From the NCBI GenBank assembly GCA_001936135.1, contig CP012815.1:806001-870000 (forward strand): a DNA stretch of 64,000 nucleotides, in the 5' to 3' direction. The notes beneath the pieces are model-generated. The model saw only the letters and a list, made by a program, of their open reading frames with translations, was not told the DNA's origin and did no database searches. The position numbers were made by a program, and so were the translations under genes. Positions within the stretch are counted from its first letter, which is position 1; each line of letters opens with the position of its first letter. Origin of the DNA: Saccharomycopsis fibuligera x Saccharomycopsis cf. fibuligera. Lineage: Eukaryota; Ascomycota; Saccharomycetes; Ascoideales; Saccharomycopsidaceae. Positions 12,317-22,852 of this stretch are shown one piece after another.

Positions 12317-15300
12317 TTATCTTTCAACATCACTATTATCCGGAGTTGCTAATCTACCGGGCTCGAAGTCATCTTGCTTTGAAGTTTCCGATTCATGCTT
12401 GCCATTCTCTTTATCACTTTCTGATCCCAAATCCTCTTCATTGGGACGAATTTCAATACGGAGTCCTGAAAAAGACCTTTTGCCAGTGCCAGGTTGAATG
12501 CCGGTACCACCAACTTTAGTAGCTCTTTGGGTGCTGCTAAAATTACCATCAACGAGAGGATTTGTAGCAGGTGTACTGCTACTGGTATCAATTTTTTCAA
12601 TGGCATTTTCGAATCTAGAGCCAGCACTAAGTCCGTTGTTTGTACTAGTATTAGCGCTAGCATTTCCGCTAATAACAGAAGCACCACTAGCAGCAGGATT
12701 TTCGGACGCATAAGAAGAACCACTGCCATTACTTGGAGTTTTTCTATGTCCATAAATTCCATCATCAAGCAAGATAGTCGACGAAGATAAAGAGCCAAAT
12801 TTGTTACTGAATTTCAATTTCAATTTTCTCTTGTACAGCGGACTACTGGCCGCTTCGCTATTATTGTAACTGTTTCTTCGAACGCCAGTGGCCATGGCAA
12901 CATTAAACTGGGGGCTATGCAAAATACTAGGCGAATCCTCTCCATTAAAGCTGTCATTTCGGTGATCGTCACTGAGCACCGAGGTGTTAATTGCTAAGTT
13001 GGGTTTTTGCTTATCTTCTTGAATGCTAGCTGCACTGTTATTGCCATGAATGTATCCATATCGGGAAGCTTCGTCATTAACTATTTCATCAAGGTATTCG
13101 CCTTCAATAAGTGTATCTCTAGTCAAGATAACATAAACTAAAAGGCACACCACAATGATAAATAGTAAAATCACAATTTTCTTTTGAAATTGCAACTCGT
13201 TGACTAAACGATCAAAGTTTCGATCAATTTTAGCATAGGTTTTCTGTGTAACTTCTTCCTGGTCATCTAATACAGCTTGGGAGTCTTTCTTGAAAGTTTC
13301 AAATGCTTCTTTGAATTCGTTTAGCTGGTTTTGGAATGTATCGTTAATTGCCATCACCAACAGATTAAATTTTAAAGACTGTTTTTTCTCAAGTTTAGTA
13401 AATGCTTCACTCAAGAGTTTGCTTTGTTCTTCAACATACAACAAAGACAAACTGGCATTTGACTCTAATAAAGACAATCTCTTCATTATATTTTTGTAAA
13501 TGGACTCTTGCGTAACAGGCTCACTGCGTTTAGAAGGGATAGCAGAAAATGACTTGACATTGTAGCTGTTGGTATTATTGCTATTGATATGACTATTATT
13601 AGCTATTTCTCTTGCCCTTGCAGCTGCTTTTTTCGCAGCTTTGGAACTTTCTAATAGCTCCAACGGTTCACAAGATTCGTTTCTTTTTAGTTCTTGCAAA
13701 AACTTTTCAAACTCTGTGAAAGCCTTTTGATCTATGCAAGTATTATTTGTCCCATCAGCTTCTATTTCTTCATCTCCAGATACAGATGAGGTGTGAGCTA
13801 GAGTGGTTCCGGTTGCCTGTTGTTCTTCTCTTTCAGGGGCGGTTACATGACTTTCCCTAACAAGCATTCTAGTATTTGATGCTACAGTGCTGGCAAAAAT
13901 TTGGCTTCCAGATAGTACAGGTTTGGCTTCTTGAAAAGGATCTTTGGCATCTGAGGTATTATCAGTCATGCCTGCGTTACTTCCGGCCTCATATACCGAC
14001 TTTTCGTTAGTAGAGTTTGTTTCAGTGACTTCACCAGCTTTTTCTTCCAGTTCTTGTTCTGCGGCCATGATGGCTTCATTAACAGCAGCTTTTTCTATTT
14101 CTCTTTTTTCCTCAGATTCTTTAAGCTTATATTCCTCCATCATTGTTCTACCATGAACCCTAACAATCGATACTGGACAGTAGAATTCATTCCCGTAATG
14201 TGATTTAATTTCAATTTTTAAGTATCTTGCCCAAATTAAAGGATTTAGTATTACGAACGATTGAATATCTCTGATGTTTCTGGCTTCAAATTTCCCCAAA
14301 AGCTGCCATTTGGAATTGGGCACTGGATACCTGTCAGACACGTAAAACTCCAAGTTCTTGAAAATGGAACTAAAAAATTCGTAATTACCAATCATCACGC
14401 TATCAATCAAGATATCTTCACATAACTCAATAATGATAAAATTTTCTTGAGCGTTGCATTGGTTTAACAAGTACGATTCTTTATTTTCCAATAATACAGA
14501 TGACGCGCCCTTAGCTCCAGCGTTGGCCTTAACAATTGTTGCTGCACAATCCAAAGAAGCAAAATTAAAGCGGTTCTTGTAGCCCTTATTCTCCTGCTGC
14601 TCATTGAATGAATTCTTGGGCGTAAATAAATCAAAGTCAATTTCGTTTTCTTCACCCACTGAGTAATCAGTCTCTTTGTCTCTAGAAGAAGCACTACCTC
14701 CACCACTGCCGCCACTTTGGGCAACACTATCTTGATGGCGACTTTTGTGTTTTTGAGATGACTGTTGATCTTTTACGTTGGTTTTTTTCTGTACCCATTC
14801 TTCAAAAGATAAAAAATTGGGGCTTAGATCTTCTGGATCATCATTTAGTATAAGCGAGGCATTGTTCGATAAATTCGATGATGACAACAATGTATTTGAT
14901 CCGCCGAGGTTTGCTGGCGCTGCTGGAGAGCTATGATTATACTCGGTGCCAATTGGTTCTTCGGAGGCTGGTGTATTTATGGTTGTAGTGGTGCTAGCTT
15001 CTTCTGCTTTATTAAATTGAACCTGCGTGTTCTCCAAAGCATCATTGCTGCTACCTAGCTTTGTATCAATTTCCATTTGATTGTCTCGTAAAGAATAAGA
15101 TTCTACAAATTCAGTTGCAGCAGCAGCAGTATCATTAAAAGTCGATGATGTTACTGACTCTAATGATATTGATACTGATGGTGTTGCTGCTTTTGTTGTA
15201 GATGGTGATAACTCAGACAGCTGAGAGTTATCAATGAAAGTGTCGAAATTGTTACTGAATATACCACCGCCATCCATATTCTTCTCTCTGGGCACACCAG

Positions 15301-15844
15301 CTATATTGTCTGAAGCTTCTACGCTGACTGAACTCGTGCCAGAGATTAGTGATGATATTATTTCATCGCCAGTATTCAAATCAGACGACAACGATGTTAA
15401 TAGTGACGACAGTAAAGATGATGATGATGATGATATTGATGATGATATCGATGATGATTCAAATTCTACTGCGGAAAGTATGGGCGTTGACTTTTTTGGT
15501 ACCACAATACTTTCAAGCTCAGGACCAGTTTCTTCTGGCCTTATTGCCAGTACCATTTCCTCCAGCAGTATCAGCCGCTGTATTATTCCTATGCCTGCAT
15601 TTGTACTTTTTGTAGAACTTGATATTATGCTTGATGTTGTGACTGGAACTTTTTCATTACTATAATCATCTTCAACATTGCTGCTGCTGCTGCTGCTGCT
15701 GCTGCCATTACCACTGTAATCTATTGTGTCACTTGTGGTATCACTTATGCCACTTGTGTCATTGGCTCCACAATGATCAATAAATAGAAATGTATAGAAA
15801 ACATGAAGTAAAATTATCAAAGGGACCCTCCTATTATGCACCAT
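12317..15844 (-). CDS. SLP1: SLP1, ER membrane SUN-like domain protein
   Basis: This 1175-residue protein has an N-terminal hydrophobic signal (residues 5-25) and long Ser/Thr/Asn-rich stretches. A SUN-like galactose-binding-fold domain follows at about 420-570, and one transmembrane helix lies near 885-905. Strings such as ASLDCAATIVK, IIELCEDILIDS, NYEFFSS, WARYLKIEI and FYCPVSIVRVHG match yeast Slp1 closely. In S. cerevisiae Slp1 pairs with Emp65 in the ER membrane and protects soluble luminal proteins from degradation. A helical stretch just before the membrane segment is typical. The protein is about twice the length of S. cerevisiae Slp1. The excess is low-complexity sequence on both sides of the SUN domain, including a poly-Ser run near residue 50 and Ser/Asn-rich sequence after the membrane helix. 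The start ATG at 15844 is directly followed by the signal sequence. Identification is firm. Confidence 0.9.
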   Translation of the reverse strand: MVHNRRVPLIILLHVFYTFLFIDHCGANDTSGISDTTSDTIDYSGNGSSSSSSSSNVEDDYSNEKVPVTTSSIISSSTKSTNAGIGIIQRLILLEEMVLAIRPEETGPELESIVVPKKSTPILSAVEFESSSISSSISSSSSSLLSSLLTSLSSDLNTGDEIISSLISGTSSVSVEASDNIAGVPREKNMDGGGIFSNNFDTFIDNSQLSELSPSTTKAATPSVSISLESVTSSTFNDTAAAATEFVESYSLRDNQMEIDTKLGSSNDALENTQVQFNKAEEASTTTTINTPASEEPIGTEYNHSSPAAPANLGGSNTLLSSSNLSNNASLILNDDPEDLSPNFLSFEEWVQKKTNVKDQQSSQKHKSRHQDSVAQSGGSGGGSASSRDKETDYSVGEENEIDFDLFTPKNSFNEQQENKGYKNRFNFASLDCAATIVKANAGAKGASSVLLENKESYLLNQCNAQENFIIIELCEDILIDSVMIGNYEFFSSIFKNLEFYVSDRYPVPNSKWQLLGKFEARNIRDIQSFVILNPLIWARYLKIEIKSHYGNEFYCPVSIVRVHGRTMMEEYKLKESEEKREIEKAAVNEAIMAAEQELEEKAGEVTETNSTNEKSVYEAGSNAGMTDNTSDAKDPFQEAKPVLSGSQIFASTVASNTRMLVRESHVTAPEREEQQATGTTLAHTSSVSGDEEIEADGTNNTCIDQKAFTEFEKFLQELKRNESCEPLELLESSKAAKKAAARAREIANNSHINSNNTNSYNVKSFSAIPSKRSEPVTQESIYKNIMKRLSLLESNASLSLLYVEEQSKLLSEAFTKLEKKQSLKFNLLVMAINDTFQNQLNEFKEAFETFKKDSQAVLDDQEEVTQKTYAKIDRNFDRLVNELQFQKKIVILLFIIVVCLLVYVILTRDTLIEGEYLDEIVNDEASRYGYIHGNNSAASIQEDKQKPNLAINTSVLSDDHRNDSFNGEDSPSILHSPQFNVAMATGVRRNSYNNSEAASSPLYKRKLKLKFSNKFGSLSSSTILLDDGIYGHRKTPSNGSGSSYASENPAASGASVISGNASANTSTNNGLSAGSRFENAIEKIDTSSSTPATNPLVDGNFSSTQRATKVGGTGIQPGTGKRSFSGLRIEIRPNEEDLGSESDKENGKHESETSKQDDFEPGRLATPDNSDVER

Positions 15845-16287
15845 TGTGCTTTTTGTCTAAATGGGCCTGCTCTTTTGAAACACAAACGCGCCTGGAATGA
15901 TCTTTCTTGTGGTGGATAACGCTTTTTTCAATGCTTCCCGTCATTTCGAAATTCAGTTTCACAGCGCATCGATCGGTTGAGCGATCAAGCGAATCGAGAT
16001 AGCGGCACTCGCTAGATAGTGCAATTGCAGAGTCAAAGGAAGGAAGAGAGGCGGTTACGGAGCACCGTGCATGGGTACATACTGTGGCTCAACATGAACT
16101 ATTATTATTATAATCATTGAGTCATATACTATCCTTCAACAATAAATAACAAAAACAAAAGCAGTTGATAAACTATATAGGCTACACTGGCCACTTTTAA
16201 TCAATCATCATAATAATCGCGTTGATTAATCGGTTAATATACATACGTAGAATATAGAATCTATAATAATATAATGACTAGCTTACA
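15845..16287. other. Intergenic, SLP1 promoter and TAF2 3' end
   Basis: 443 bp between the SLP1 start and the TAF2 stop, both on the minus strand. The 250 bp next to SLP1 are relatively GC-rich. The TAF2 side is AT-rich and probably carries its polyadenylation signals. No gene seen. Confidence 0.6.
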
Positions 16288-19200
16288 TCATGACTTTGGC
16301 TTTGGTTTAAGCTTGAACTTCAACTTTGGCTTCTTGAGCTCCCCCGGCTTCTTGTCATCGCTGCCGTTACTACTGTTACTATTGGTAGGTTTTTTAAGAT
16401 CTGAAGATGGCTTTCTGCTATGTCCCTCCAATCCTTGTCTTTTGATTCCAGGTGCAGGCTTTTTAGAAGAAGAAGAAGAAGAAGAAGAAGAAGAGAAGGA
16501 TCCAAGTCCCGGTCTTCCTGGAGTTAACATTCCTGGCGCTGCTCCTGCTGGTCTCGATGTTGACGGGCCCGGTGAAGAAGACGAAGATGATGATGCTGAT
16601 GAGTGGCCCAATTTCTTAAGCTCTCCTGGCCTTTTACTAACGTTAACGTTATCACCGCCATTTGTCCGAGGTATTCTCAACTTTTGCATCTTCTTTCTCG
16701 CTGGACCTTGCTCGGCGGCCGGGATCTTTTTGTTCCCAGCGTCTTCTTTTTTAACTTTGCCAATCTTGGAAACGTGATGATAACTTCTCTTTGTTCCAGC
16801 GGCACCATTACCATTACTAGTGCCACTGCTACTGCCACTTCCACTGCCAATAGCAGCAGCATTTGCACCACTGTTGCCAGAACGATTCACAATTAGTTCT
16901 TTAAACAGATCTGAGCTTAATACAACTTTACGGCTACTGAGCTTGATCTTAACATATCTCAAACCTCCGCCGCCTGACACTTGTGCTGAAGTAGATGCTG
17001 ATGACGGTGATTCAGACTTTTTGATTTCTGGCTGAAATTTCAGAGCAGCGCTACCACCAGCCTTTCTACTCTTCAACTTTTTTAAAGCTTCTTTATCCTT
17101 AGCTTTTGCTTTATTGAAAGCGTCCAATCTTTCATTAAAATTTTTGGCTAGCTTAATCTTCACAACATGAGATGGTCCGCGAGGCCCTTTCTTTGAGCCC
17201 ATGTTGTACACTTTGCTCTTGCCAAAAAGATCCTTTTTGCTTTCTTTCTTCACCACAACATGAGCTTTTTTACCCTTTGCTGGGCTATTAACATTGCTTA
17301 CTGTTAACTTGTTAGTTGTCACACCAACGGCCGTTGATGCTGCCGGCTTTTTTGCCGCATTTGTAGGTATTGGCTTTTTGTCTCTTGAGTTAATCACCAC
17401 TATTGTCTTGAGTGAAGAAGCACTACTTTTTCCCACTCTAGCAACATAGTTTTTCTTCTTAGTACCATCGCCACCGCCTTTTATGTTGATATCCTCATAT
17501 TTCGAAGTGGTGCCAACATATTCTGACATTGGCACAATATCAACCAACTTGAAATCATCGTCCGGATCTTGATTTTTGACAGTGATGTTTTTAATAGCCT
17601 TTGAAGCAGGAGCCTTACCAGCAGTACCAGCAACAGTAGCTGTCTTTGGTGCTGTAGGTTTAGAAGCACCAGCAGCACCAGCACCAGCAGATTTTTCTGT
17701 TGCTGAAGGAAGTGATTTGCTAGAAAGTTTGATTGATGGTGACTTCACTGCAACAGGTGCTTTTGCTGCTTTTGCTGTTTTTGTTGTTTTTGTTACTCCG
17801 ACAGCCTTTGGTGCTGTCTTTGGTGCTGCTTTCACTGTAGTCTCTGCTGAGGCTCCTGGTGCTGATGCTGATGCTGTACCTGCTGTACCTGCTGGTGATT
17901 TGACCAGCGGCAGCTTAGCACCAGGAGACTTGGCCCCCGCAGTTGAATCATTATTCATTTTTGTCAAAATCTTCAAAGCAATCTTCTTATTGAATTGAAT
18001 CTTGAATTTATTTTGACGGAAAATAGTAATTTTGCCATGTCCCATATGCTTAGAAGTAATCATCTTGTCTCTAGGAATAGGCAAAGATACCCTCAATGAA
18101 GAGACTGGTTCAAATAAAACATCGCTAAGACTAAACAACATTTTTTTGAACTTGATACCAAGCAAAGGTGACTGTAATGCTCGCCAAAACTCGTTCTGCA
18201 ATCCTTTTCCCTTGGCTCCGTAGTCTCTTCTCAAGAGCTTGATGATCCCTTCAATTGTCGTTCTATCAATAGCTTCTTTTCTAGCATGGAGTCCAGCGCT
18301 AGTGTCTTCCTCAACCACAATCATTGTGGAACTGCTGCTACTGTATAATGGGGCCTTTAGGCCATTAGCGCCACTACCATTGCCGGCACCATTACCATTG
18401 GCCCCTCCGAGCGCAACCGCTAGATCCTCATCAGCAAGTTCTTCGGGCTCAAATTCTTCATCATCCAAAATAGACAACGTGCCAAGTGTGCCCGCAACCC
18501 CGATTGCTTCACTAATCTTAGTCAATAATCTATCCTTCACATATTGCGACGCGTCAAGTTCTAATACTTTGAACATATAATTCAAAAACAATGCATTCTT
18601 CATCCCACCAAGTTGCAAAATCCCAGCAAACGCCGCCACTCGAATATCATCGTGGAATGTTGGTTTTGTATAAATAAGCAAATCTTCGTACGAAAGCTCA
18701 GTTTTTCCATGAAGCGCAAGCTTGATCTTTTGTTGCAATATCACAACAGAGATAAGACGATGATATGAGGGAATCCAATCGTCCATTCTCATGCATCTAT
18801 CGAGTTCGAGTAGTAACTTATTCAAAAATTGTTCATTTTGTACCATTTGAACGTCGCCACCATTGGCCCCGCTTCCAACAGCATGGGAAGTGCCATAACT
18901 TTTGCTATCGCTGATAGCCACCACCAATGCCTCTATCAACGTTGCCACGTAAAAGGAATCAGCAAACTGGTTCTGTCCATTTTCATTGTATCTAAGCAAA
19001 TCCAACAAGAAGCTCTTCACCCGTGCTGGACATTCGCCATTTTCATCACGCACCTGAGCTAAAATACTTGGAATAGCCTTTTGGATGAAATAGAGTTGAA
19101 AATCGGAAAAATCATTAGGTAGTGGGATATCCGAACGTGTATCAAAACAAAAAAGCTCCTGGAACGCTTTAATCAAAAGATTCATGCCAAGATAATCCAA

Positions 19201-22032
19201 TTCTCTTTTTGCATAAGAAAGCAAAGCCCTAGCAGCCTCGATTCTTATCCCGTAATAATATCTTGAGTCCATTAGCGTCCGGAGCAAAATTGATGAGTAT
19301 ACAGGAGCAGGATTAGGGGTCTCTGCATAGTATCTGAGTGATTCATACTGAGCTTCAACATCACGATCCTGCTGCAACTGAGACAAAAACATGTAGTCTG
19401 CTTGATTGATGTAAATTTTACAAATCCATTCAAAATCGGCATCCACACGAATCCACTCAAAAGCTTCATTAGCCATTTTTTCTTCCTCTTCTTTGCTCCA
19501 TTCAGGTAATCCCCATCGTTTGATGTCGTCATCGCTTTGCAAGATATCGCCAAGACAATGAGCAAGCATTTCTCCATCATGGCCGGTGTTTGCGTTGGTA
19601 TTGACCGCGGTGTTACCGCCATCATCATCATCTCTCTCATTATCGGACCCATCGTGGAGATGACCAGCAGAGCCGTTTTCCCCATCGTTGAAGTGTTTCT
19701 TATCAGCCAGCTCTTCATCGTCATCTTTGACTTTTGGCCGTCTCTTTAATCGTCTATATTTGGTGTTGTACTGGATATCAAGCTTGGTAAAATTGTCCTT
19801 CAAATTCACAATATGCTCGTATGGGGTACCATCAGCCTCATGGATTCTGATTGTCATTGGACCAGTAAACACATTCTGAATCCCCACTGGTGCTGGATCA
19901 TTAAGATAGGATGATGCGGAATCTACAAACGTCTCGGCGGTGGGCGAAAGTGGCGTGAGCTCGTCTGCTTGCACTTGGCGGATCCCCATCTCAATGAACA
20001 TTCTTTTTCTGTTGAATCTTTGTGTAATACGGAAAATTGGCGTGCCTGAGCCGTAGACCCATTGTCTAAAGAAACTTTCAAGCTTGTTGTGGTTAACTTT
20101 TTCCGTGATGTGTTGAAAATGGAACGTGTCAATGCCACCATTGGGCAAATCGCCAGACATTGCTTCCAAGAAGAGCTTCGGAATAACTCTAGAAAGCCCA
20201 AATGATTTGTCAGTCTTTGTCATTCTGCGATTTAAAATGAATAGCACAATGGGAGCCTTGAGCTTAATGAATTCAAAATCGCGATTTTCGTTAATGGGAA
20301 AGTTGATGTAGGGATCAGCAATCGGCCGTTTTCCGATATCTTGGTCACAAATCATTTCTGCTCTTTTCTTGATTCTAAACTTGAATTCGTTGAACCCCAT
20401 CAATTTCAGAATGAATTGATTTGTCATGTATAGCGAGATCCCAATAGTGATCCAAATATCATCATAGTTGCGCGGAAGCACATTCACGCCAGACCATTGC
20501 TTTGACAACGCCAGAGCAATAAGTTCAGTAGAATCAAATAGCGGGTCAATTACTTCGGGCCCATATAATAGCCTATCACTGTGCACTGTTAATCCAGAAA
20601 ATGAATACGCGTTATCCGGGGCATCGTTCACGAACACCACCGAATAACTTGAAAATGGGAAAGAACCAAATTCTCTAGAATAATACTCAATGGCTCGCGA
20701 TAGTATCACGCAAGTGTTTATGGCCCAGATTTTGTCGTCTTTCAAACAATAAATAAAACCTCGCACCGCGGTAGTGTCTTTTTCCTCGTCGTCTTCTTCA
20801 TCGCTTTCTTCTTCAAGGCTGTCTAATGGGATTTGTTCAAATGGTCCCACTGCCCACCCCAAGTGATGTGGAGATACGGGGCTCACTAAGGAAAGTGAAG
20901 TTATCTTTTTAGATTGGTCAGTCGGATGAGCTGCTTCTTTGACGGAGAACAAGTCAGTGCAGCAGACCACAATTTCTCGATCGAGATCCTCTTCATCGTC
21001 ATCATTACTCAAGTCATCATTCGCCGTCACTGGTTTGACGGTCGTGCTGTTCAACTTACTCTCTCCTTTTATTTTTGTAGTTGATTGCGAAGATGATGCT
21101 GTTGCTGCTGTTGCTGCTGCTGCTGCTGTTGTTGTTGATGTATTTGTTGATGTATTTGTTACTACTATATCGCCTATTGTTCGCGGCGCACTGATATCCA
21201 ACTGCCAAGTGGACCGTTCCCAAAGATTGTCCACACAAGGCACCCAAGAGGACGTGGAAACTCCAATTAGTGAATTCGCAGTATACGCATGCCACTTGGA
21301 CTTTGGCACTCCTCTAGTCAAGTTGTGCAATCCACCAACAAAATTGACGCCATCCTTGGGATTCTTGCAGCTATACTCAACCCGGATAGTGATGGGCGTA
21401 TAAATCATTTCGGAGTTATTGGGGGTCTTGTAAGAGCCTGGCGAGTCTCTCATTATTGGGGTAAGAGCATTAAATGAGCCTGCTTCATGTAATGTGATCT
21501 TCATTTTGTCTGGCAAGAAAATCGCCAATTCTTTGGTGTTGGTGCCGTTGAATAAGTGCTTTAGCTTCTCTTTGTATAAATGGTGCTGAAATATCGTAAA
21601 GTCGTGAATGGTTCCGTTATTGTGAGCGTTGTCATTGCTGCTGCTGCTGCCGCTGCTATTTTCGCCTTTGCCGTTGTAGTAATTGCTGATATCAAGGGCA
21701 TCGAGTATGCGGCCATTTTCCAACTGAAGGTGATCGTTATACAAGAAATTCACTTTGCGATCATTCACAAAGACATGTTTGATATTCATATAACGAGCAT
21801 CAAGCTTGATTATCCGATTGGTGGGGTCAGTGGGTATTACCGTCAACTCAGTGTAACCCTCAATGCCGCAATGGGCCAAGTCAACATCAATGGCAATCTT
21901 CTGGTGCGCCACTTTGAACGGCTGGTGGTGATGGTATATTGACGACTGGCCTTTCCTGCTGTGTTTTTTATTGAATAGTAGGCTTGGGGTGTTCTCCGTT
22001 TGCCGAACACTTGGCGAATAGTCTAGAACCAT
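16288..22032 (-). CDS. TAF2: TAF2, TFIID subunit (inactive M1-aminopeptidase fold)
   Basis: This 1914-residue protein has the Taf2 order: an N-terminal M1-peptidase-like half (about 30-640), then a helical-repeat region to about 1330, then a basic low-complexity tail. SSWVPCVDNLWERSTWQLDI is the typical Taf2/M1 segment. The position of the M1 zinc motif HExxHxW reads ALALSKQW, so the metal ligands are gone, as in other Taf2 proteins. Taf2 is a large TFIID subunit that contacts the initiator and Taf1 at RNA polymerase II promoters. Several acidic or Asn/Ser-rich insertions break up the folded parts. The last 550 residues are rich in Lys, Ala, Ser and Pro and resemble a histone H1 tail. The protein is therefore longer than the roughly 1400 residues of S. 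cerevisiae Taf2. The start at 22032 precedes a conserved N-terminus (FKVAHQKIAIDVDL), so it is secure. Confidence 0.92.
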   Translation of the reverse strand: MVLDYSPSVRQTENTPSLLFNKKHSRKGQSSIYHHHQPFKVAHQKIAIDVDLAHCGIEGYTELTVIPTDPTNRIIKLDARYMNIKHVFVNDRKVNFLYNDHLQLENGRILDALDISNYYNGKGENSSGSSSSNDNAHNNGTIHDFTIFQHHLYKEKLKHLFNGTNTKELAIFLPDKMKITLHEAGSFNALTPIMRDSPGSYKTPNNSEMIYTPITIRVEYSCKNPKDGVNFVGGLHNLTRGVPKSKWHAYTANSLIGVSTSSWVPCVDNLWERSTWQLDISAPRTIGDIVVTNTSTNTSTTTAAAAATAATASSSQSTTKIKGESKLNSTTVKPVTANDDLSNDDDEEDLDREIVVCCTDLFSVKEAAHPTDQSKKITSLSLVSPVSPHHLGWAVGPFEQIPLDSLEEESDEEDDEEKDTTAVRGFIYCLKDDKIWAINTCVILSRAIEYYSREFGSFPFSSYSVVFVNDAPDNAYSFSGLTVHSDRLLYGPEVIDPLFDSTELIALALSKQWSGVNVLPRNYDDIWITIGISLYMTNQFILKLMGFNEFKFRIKKRAEMICDQDIGKRPIADPYINFPINENRDFEFIKLKAPIVLFILNRRMTKTDKSFGLSRVIPKLFLEAMSGDLPNGGIDTFHFQHITEKVNHNKLESFFRQWVYGSGTPIFRITQRFNRKRMFIEMGIRQVQADELTPLSPTAETFVDSASSYLNDPAPVGIQNVFTGPMTIRIHEADGTPYEHIVNLKDNFTKLDIQYNTKYRRLKRRPKVKDDDEELADKKHFNDGENGSAGHLHDGSDNERDDDDGGNTAVNTNANTGHDGEMLAHCLGDILQSDDDIKRWGLPEWSKEEEEKMANEAFEWIRVDADFEWICKIYINQADYMFLSQLQQDRDVEAQYESLRYYAETPNPAPVYSSILLRTLMDSRYYYGIRIEAARALLSYAKRELDYLGMNLLIKAFQELFCFDTRSDIPLPNDFSDFQLYFIQKAIPSILAQVRDENGECPARVKSFLLDLLRYNENGQNQFADSFYVATLIEALVVAISDSKSYGTSHAVGSGANGGDVQMVQNEQFLNKLLLELDRCMRMDDWIPSYHRLISVVILQQKIKLALHGKTELSYEDLLIYTKPTFHDDIRVAAFAGILQLGGMKNALFLNYMFKVLELDASQYVKDRLLTKISEAIGVAGTLGTLSILDDEEFEPEELADEDLAVALGGANGNGAGNGSGANGLKAPLYSSSSSTMIVVEEDTSAGLHARKEAIDRTTIEGIIKLLRRDYGAKGKGLQNEFWRALQSPLLGIKFKKMLFSLSDVLFEPVSSLRVSLPIPRDKMITSKHMGHGKITIFRQNKFKIQFNKKIALKILTKMNNDSTAGAKSPGAKLPLVKSPAGTAGTASASAPGASAETTVKAAPKTAPKAVGVTKTTKTAKAAKAPVAVKSPSIKLSSKSLPSATEKSAGAGAAGASKPTAPKTATVAGTAGKAPASKAIKNITVKNQDPDDDFKLVDIVPMSEYVGTTSKYEDINIKGGGDGTKKKNYVARVGKSSASSLKTIVVINSRDKKPIPTNAAKKPAASTAVGVTTNKLTVSNVNSPAKGKKAHVVVKKESKKDLFGKSKVYNMGSKKGPRGPSHVVKIKLAKNFNERLDAFNKAKAKDKEALKKLKSRKAGGSAALKFQPEIKKSESPSSASTSAQVSGGGGLRYVKIKLSSRKVVLSSDLFKELIVNRSGNSGANAAAIGSGSGSSSGTSNGNGAAGTKRSYHHVSKIGKVKKEDAGNKKIPAAEQGPARKKMQKLRIPRTNGGDNVNVSKRPGELKKLGHSSASSSSSSSPGPSTSRPAGAAPGMLTPGRPGLGSFSSSSSSSSSSKKPAPGIKRQGLEGHSRKPSSDLKKPTNSNSSNGSDDKKPGELKKPKLKFKLKPKPKS

Positions 22033-22852
22033 TGTGTGTGTGTGTAAAGCGTACTGTTATTTGATGCTCTGTATTATCTTTTAGTAGTGACGCGAATAAT
22101 ATAATGGCATAGTTTTATTTTCTTGTATTTTTGTAATGTTTGTATTTGGGATACTGTCTGGTGATTGGTGGGGTTTTGGAACGTGTGGTTGCGGTTACTA
22201 GGAAGCTGGCCCAAAAAGTGGATATAGATTCAGAATTGCTGTGATTTTGCCCCAGTGAGTGGGAATGTAGTGTACAATATAAGCGCGCTCGCCTTCTGCT
22301 GTTCGGCCAAACAGTGGTGGAGAGGCGTTTTCTGGATATTTACGGTCTTTTGGGCATCCTTTATTTTGATTTGCTTCAGTCAACAAGAAGATTCGAATTT
22401 TTTCGCTCCTCGTAGGAAATCTCGGCAGGGTCACCCCCAGACCCCAGACCCAGACCGGCCGCGCTTCTTGCCATTTATTATTGAGAAGCAGGAAGTGGTC
22501 GGTCAAGGAGGTTTATCTTATTTGTCTTTGACGACAAGTAAGTAGCTTGAATATTCACGTTTGTTTGTTGTTGCTCTACATGGTGGTTGGTTTTACTGGG
22601 GACGGATGGATGGCGCGATATATGCATACGTGCCTCTGCCTGCCGTCCTTCATCATCTCAACATGACATGGGCAAAGTACAAAGGTCGGCTGGTGGGTGC
22701 GTGCCCCGCCAAAACAGTTCGCTGCTACTAAAAACTCACGTAGTTTGTATATATAAAGAAAAATAAACAAGAAAAAGTGTAATGTAATACGCAAAGAAAA
22801 AGAAACAACTCTAGTCGCATTAGACGCATCACAGTGTGTTTGCCAATTACAA
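22033..22852. other. Intergenic, TAF2 promoter and MLS1 3' end
   Basis: 820 bp between two minus-strand genes. It has a short TG run next to the TAF2 start and an AT-rich stretch (22735-22800) likely to hold the MLS1 3' untranslated region. No gene or RNA recognised. Confidence 0.6.
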
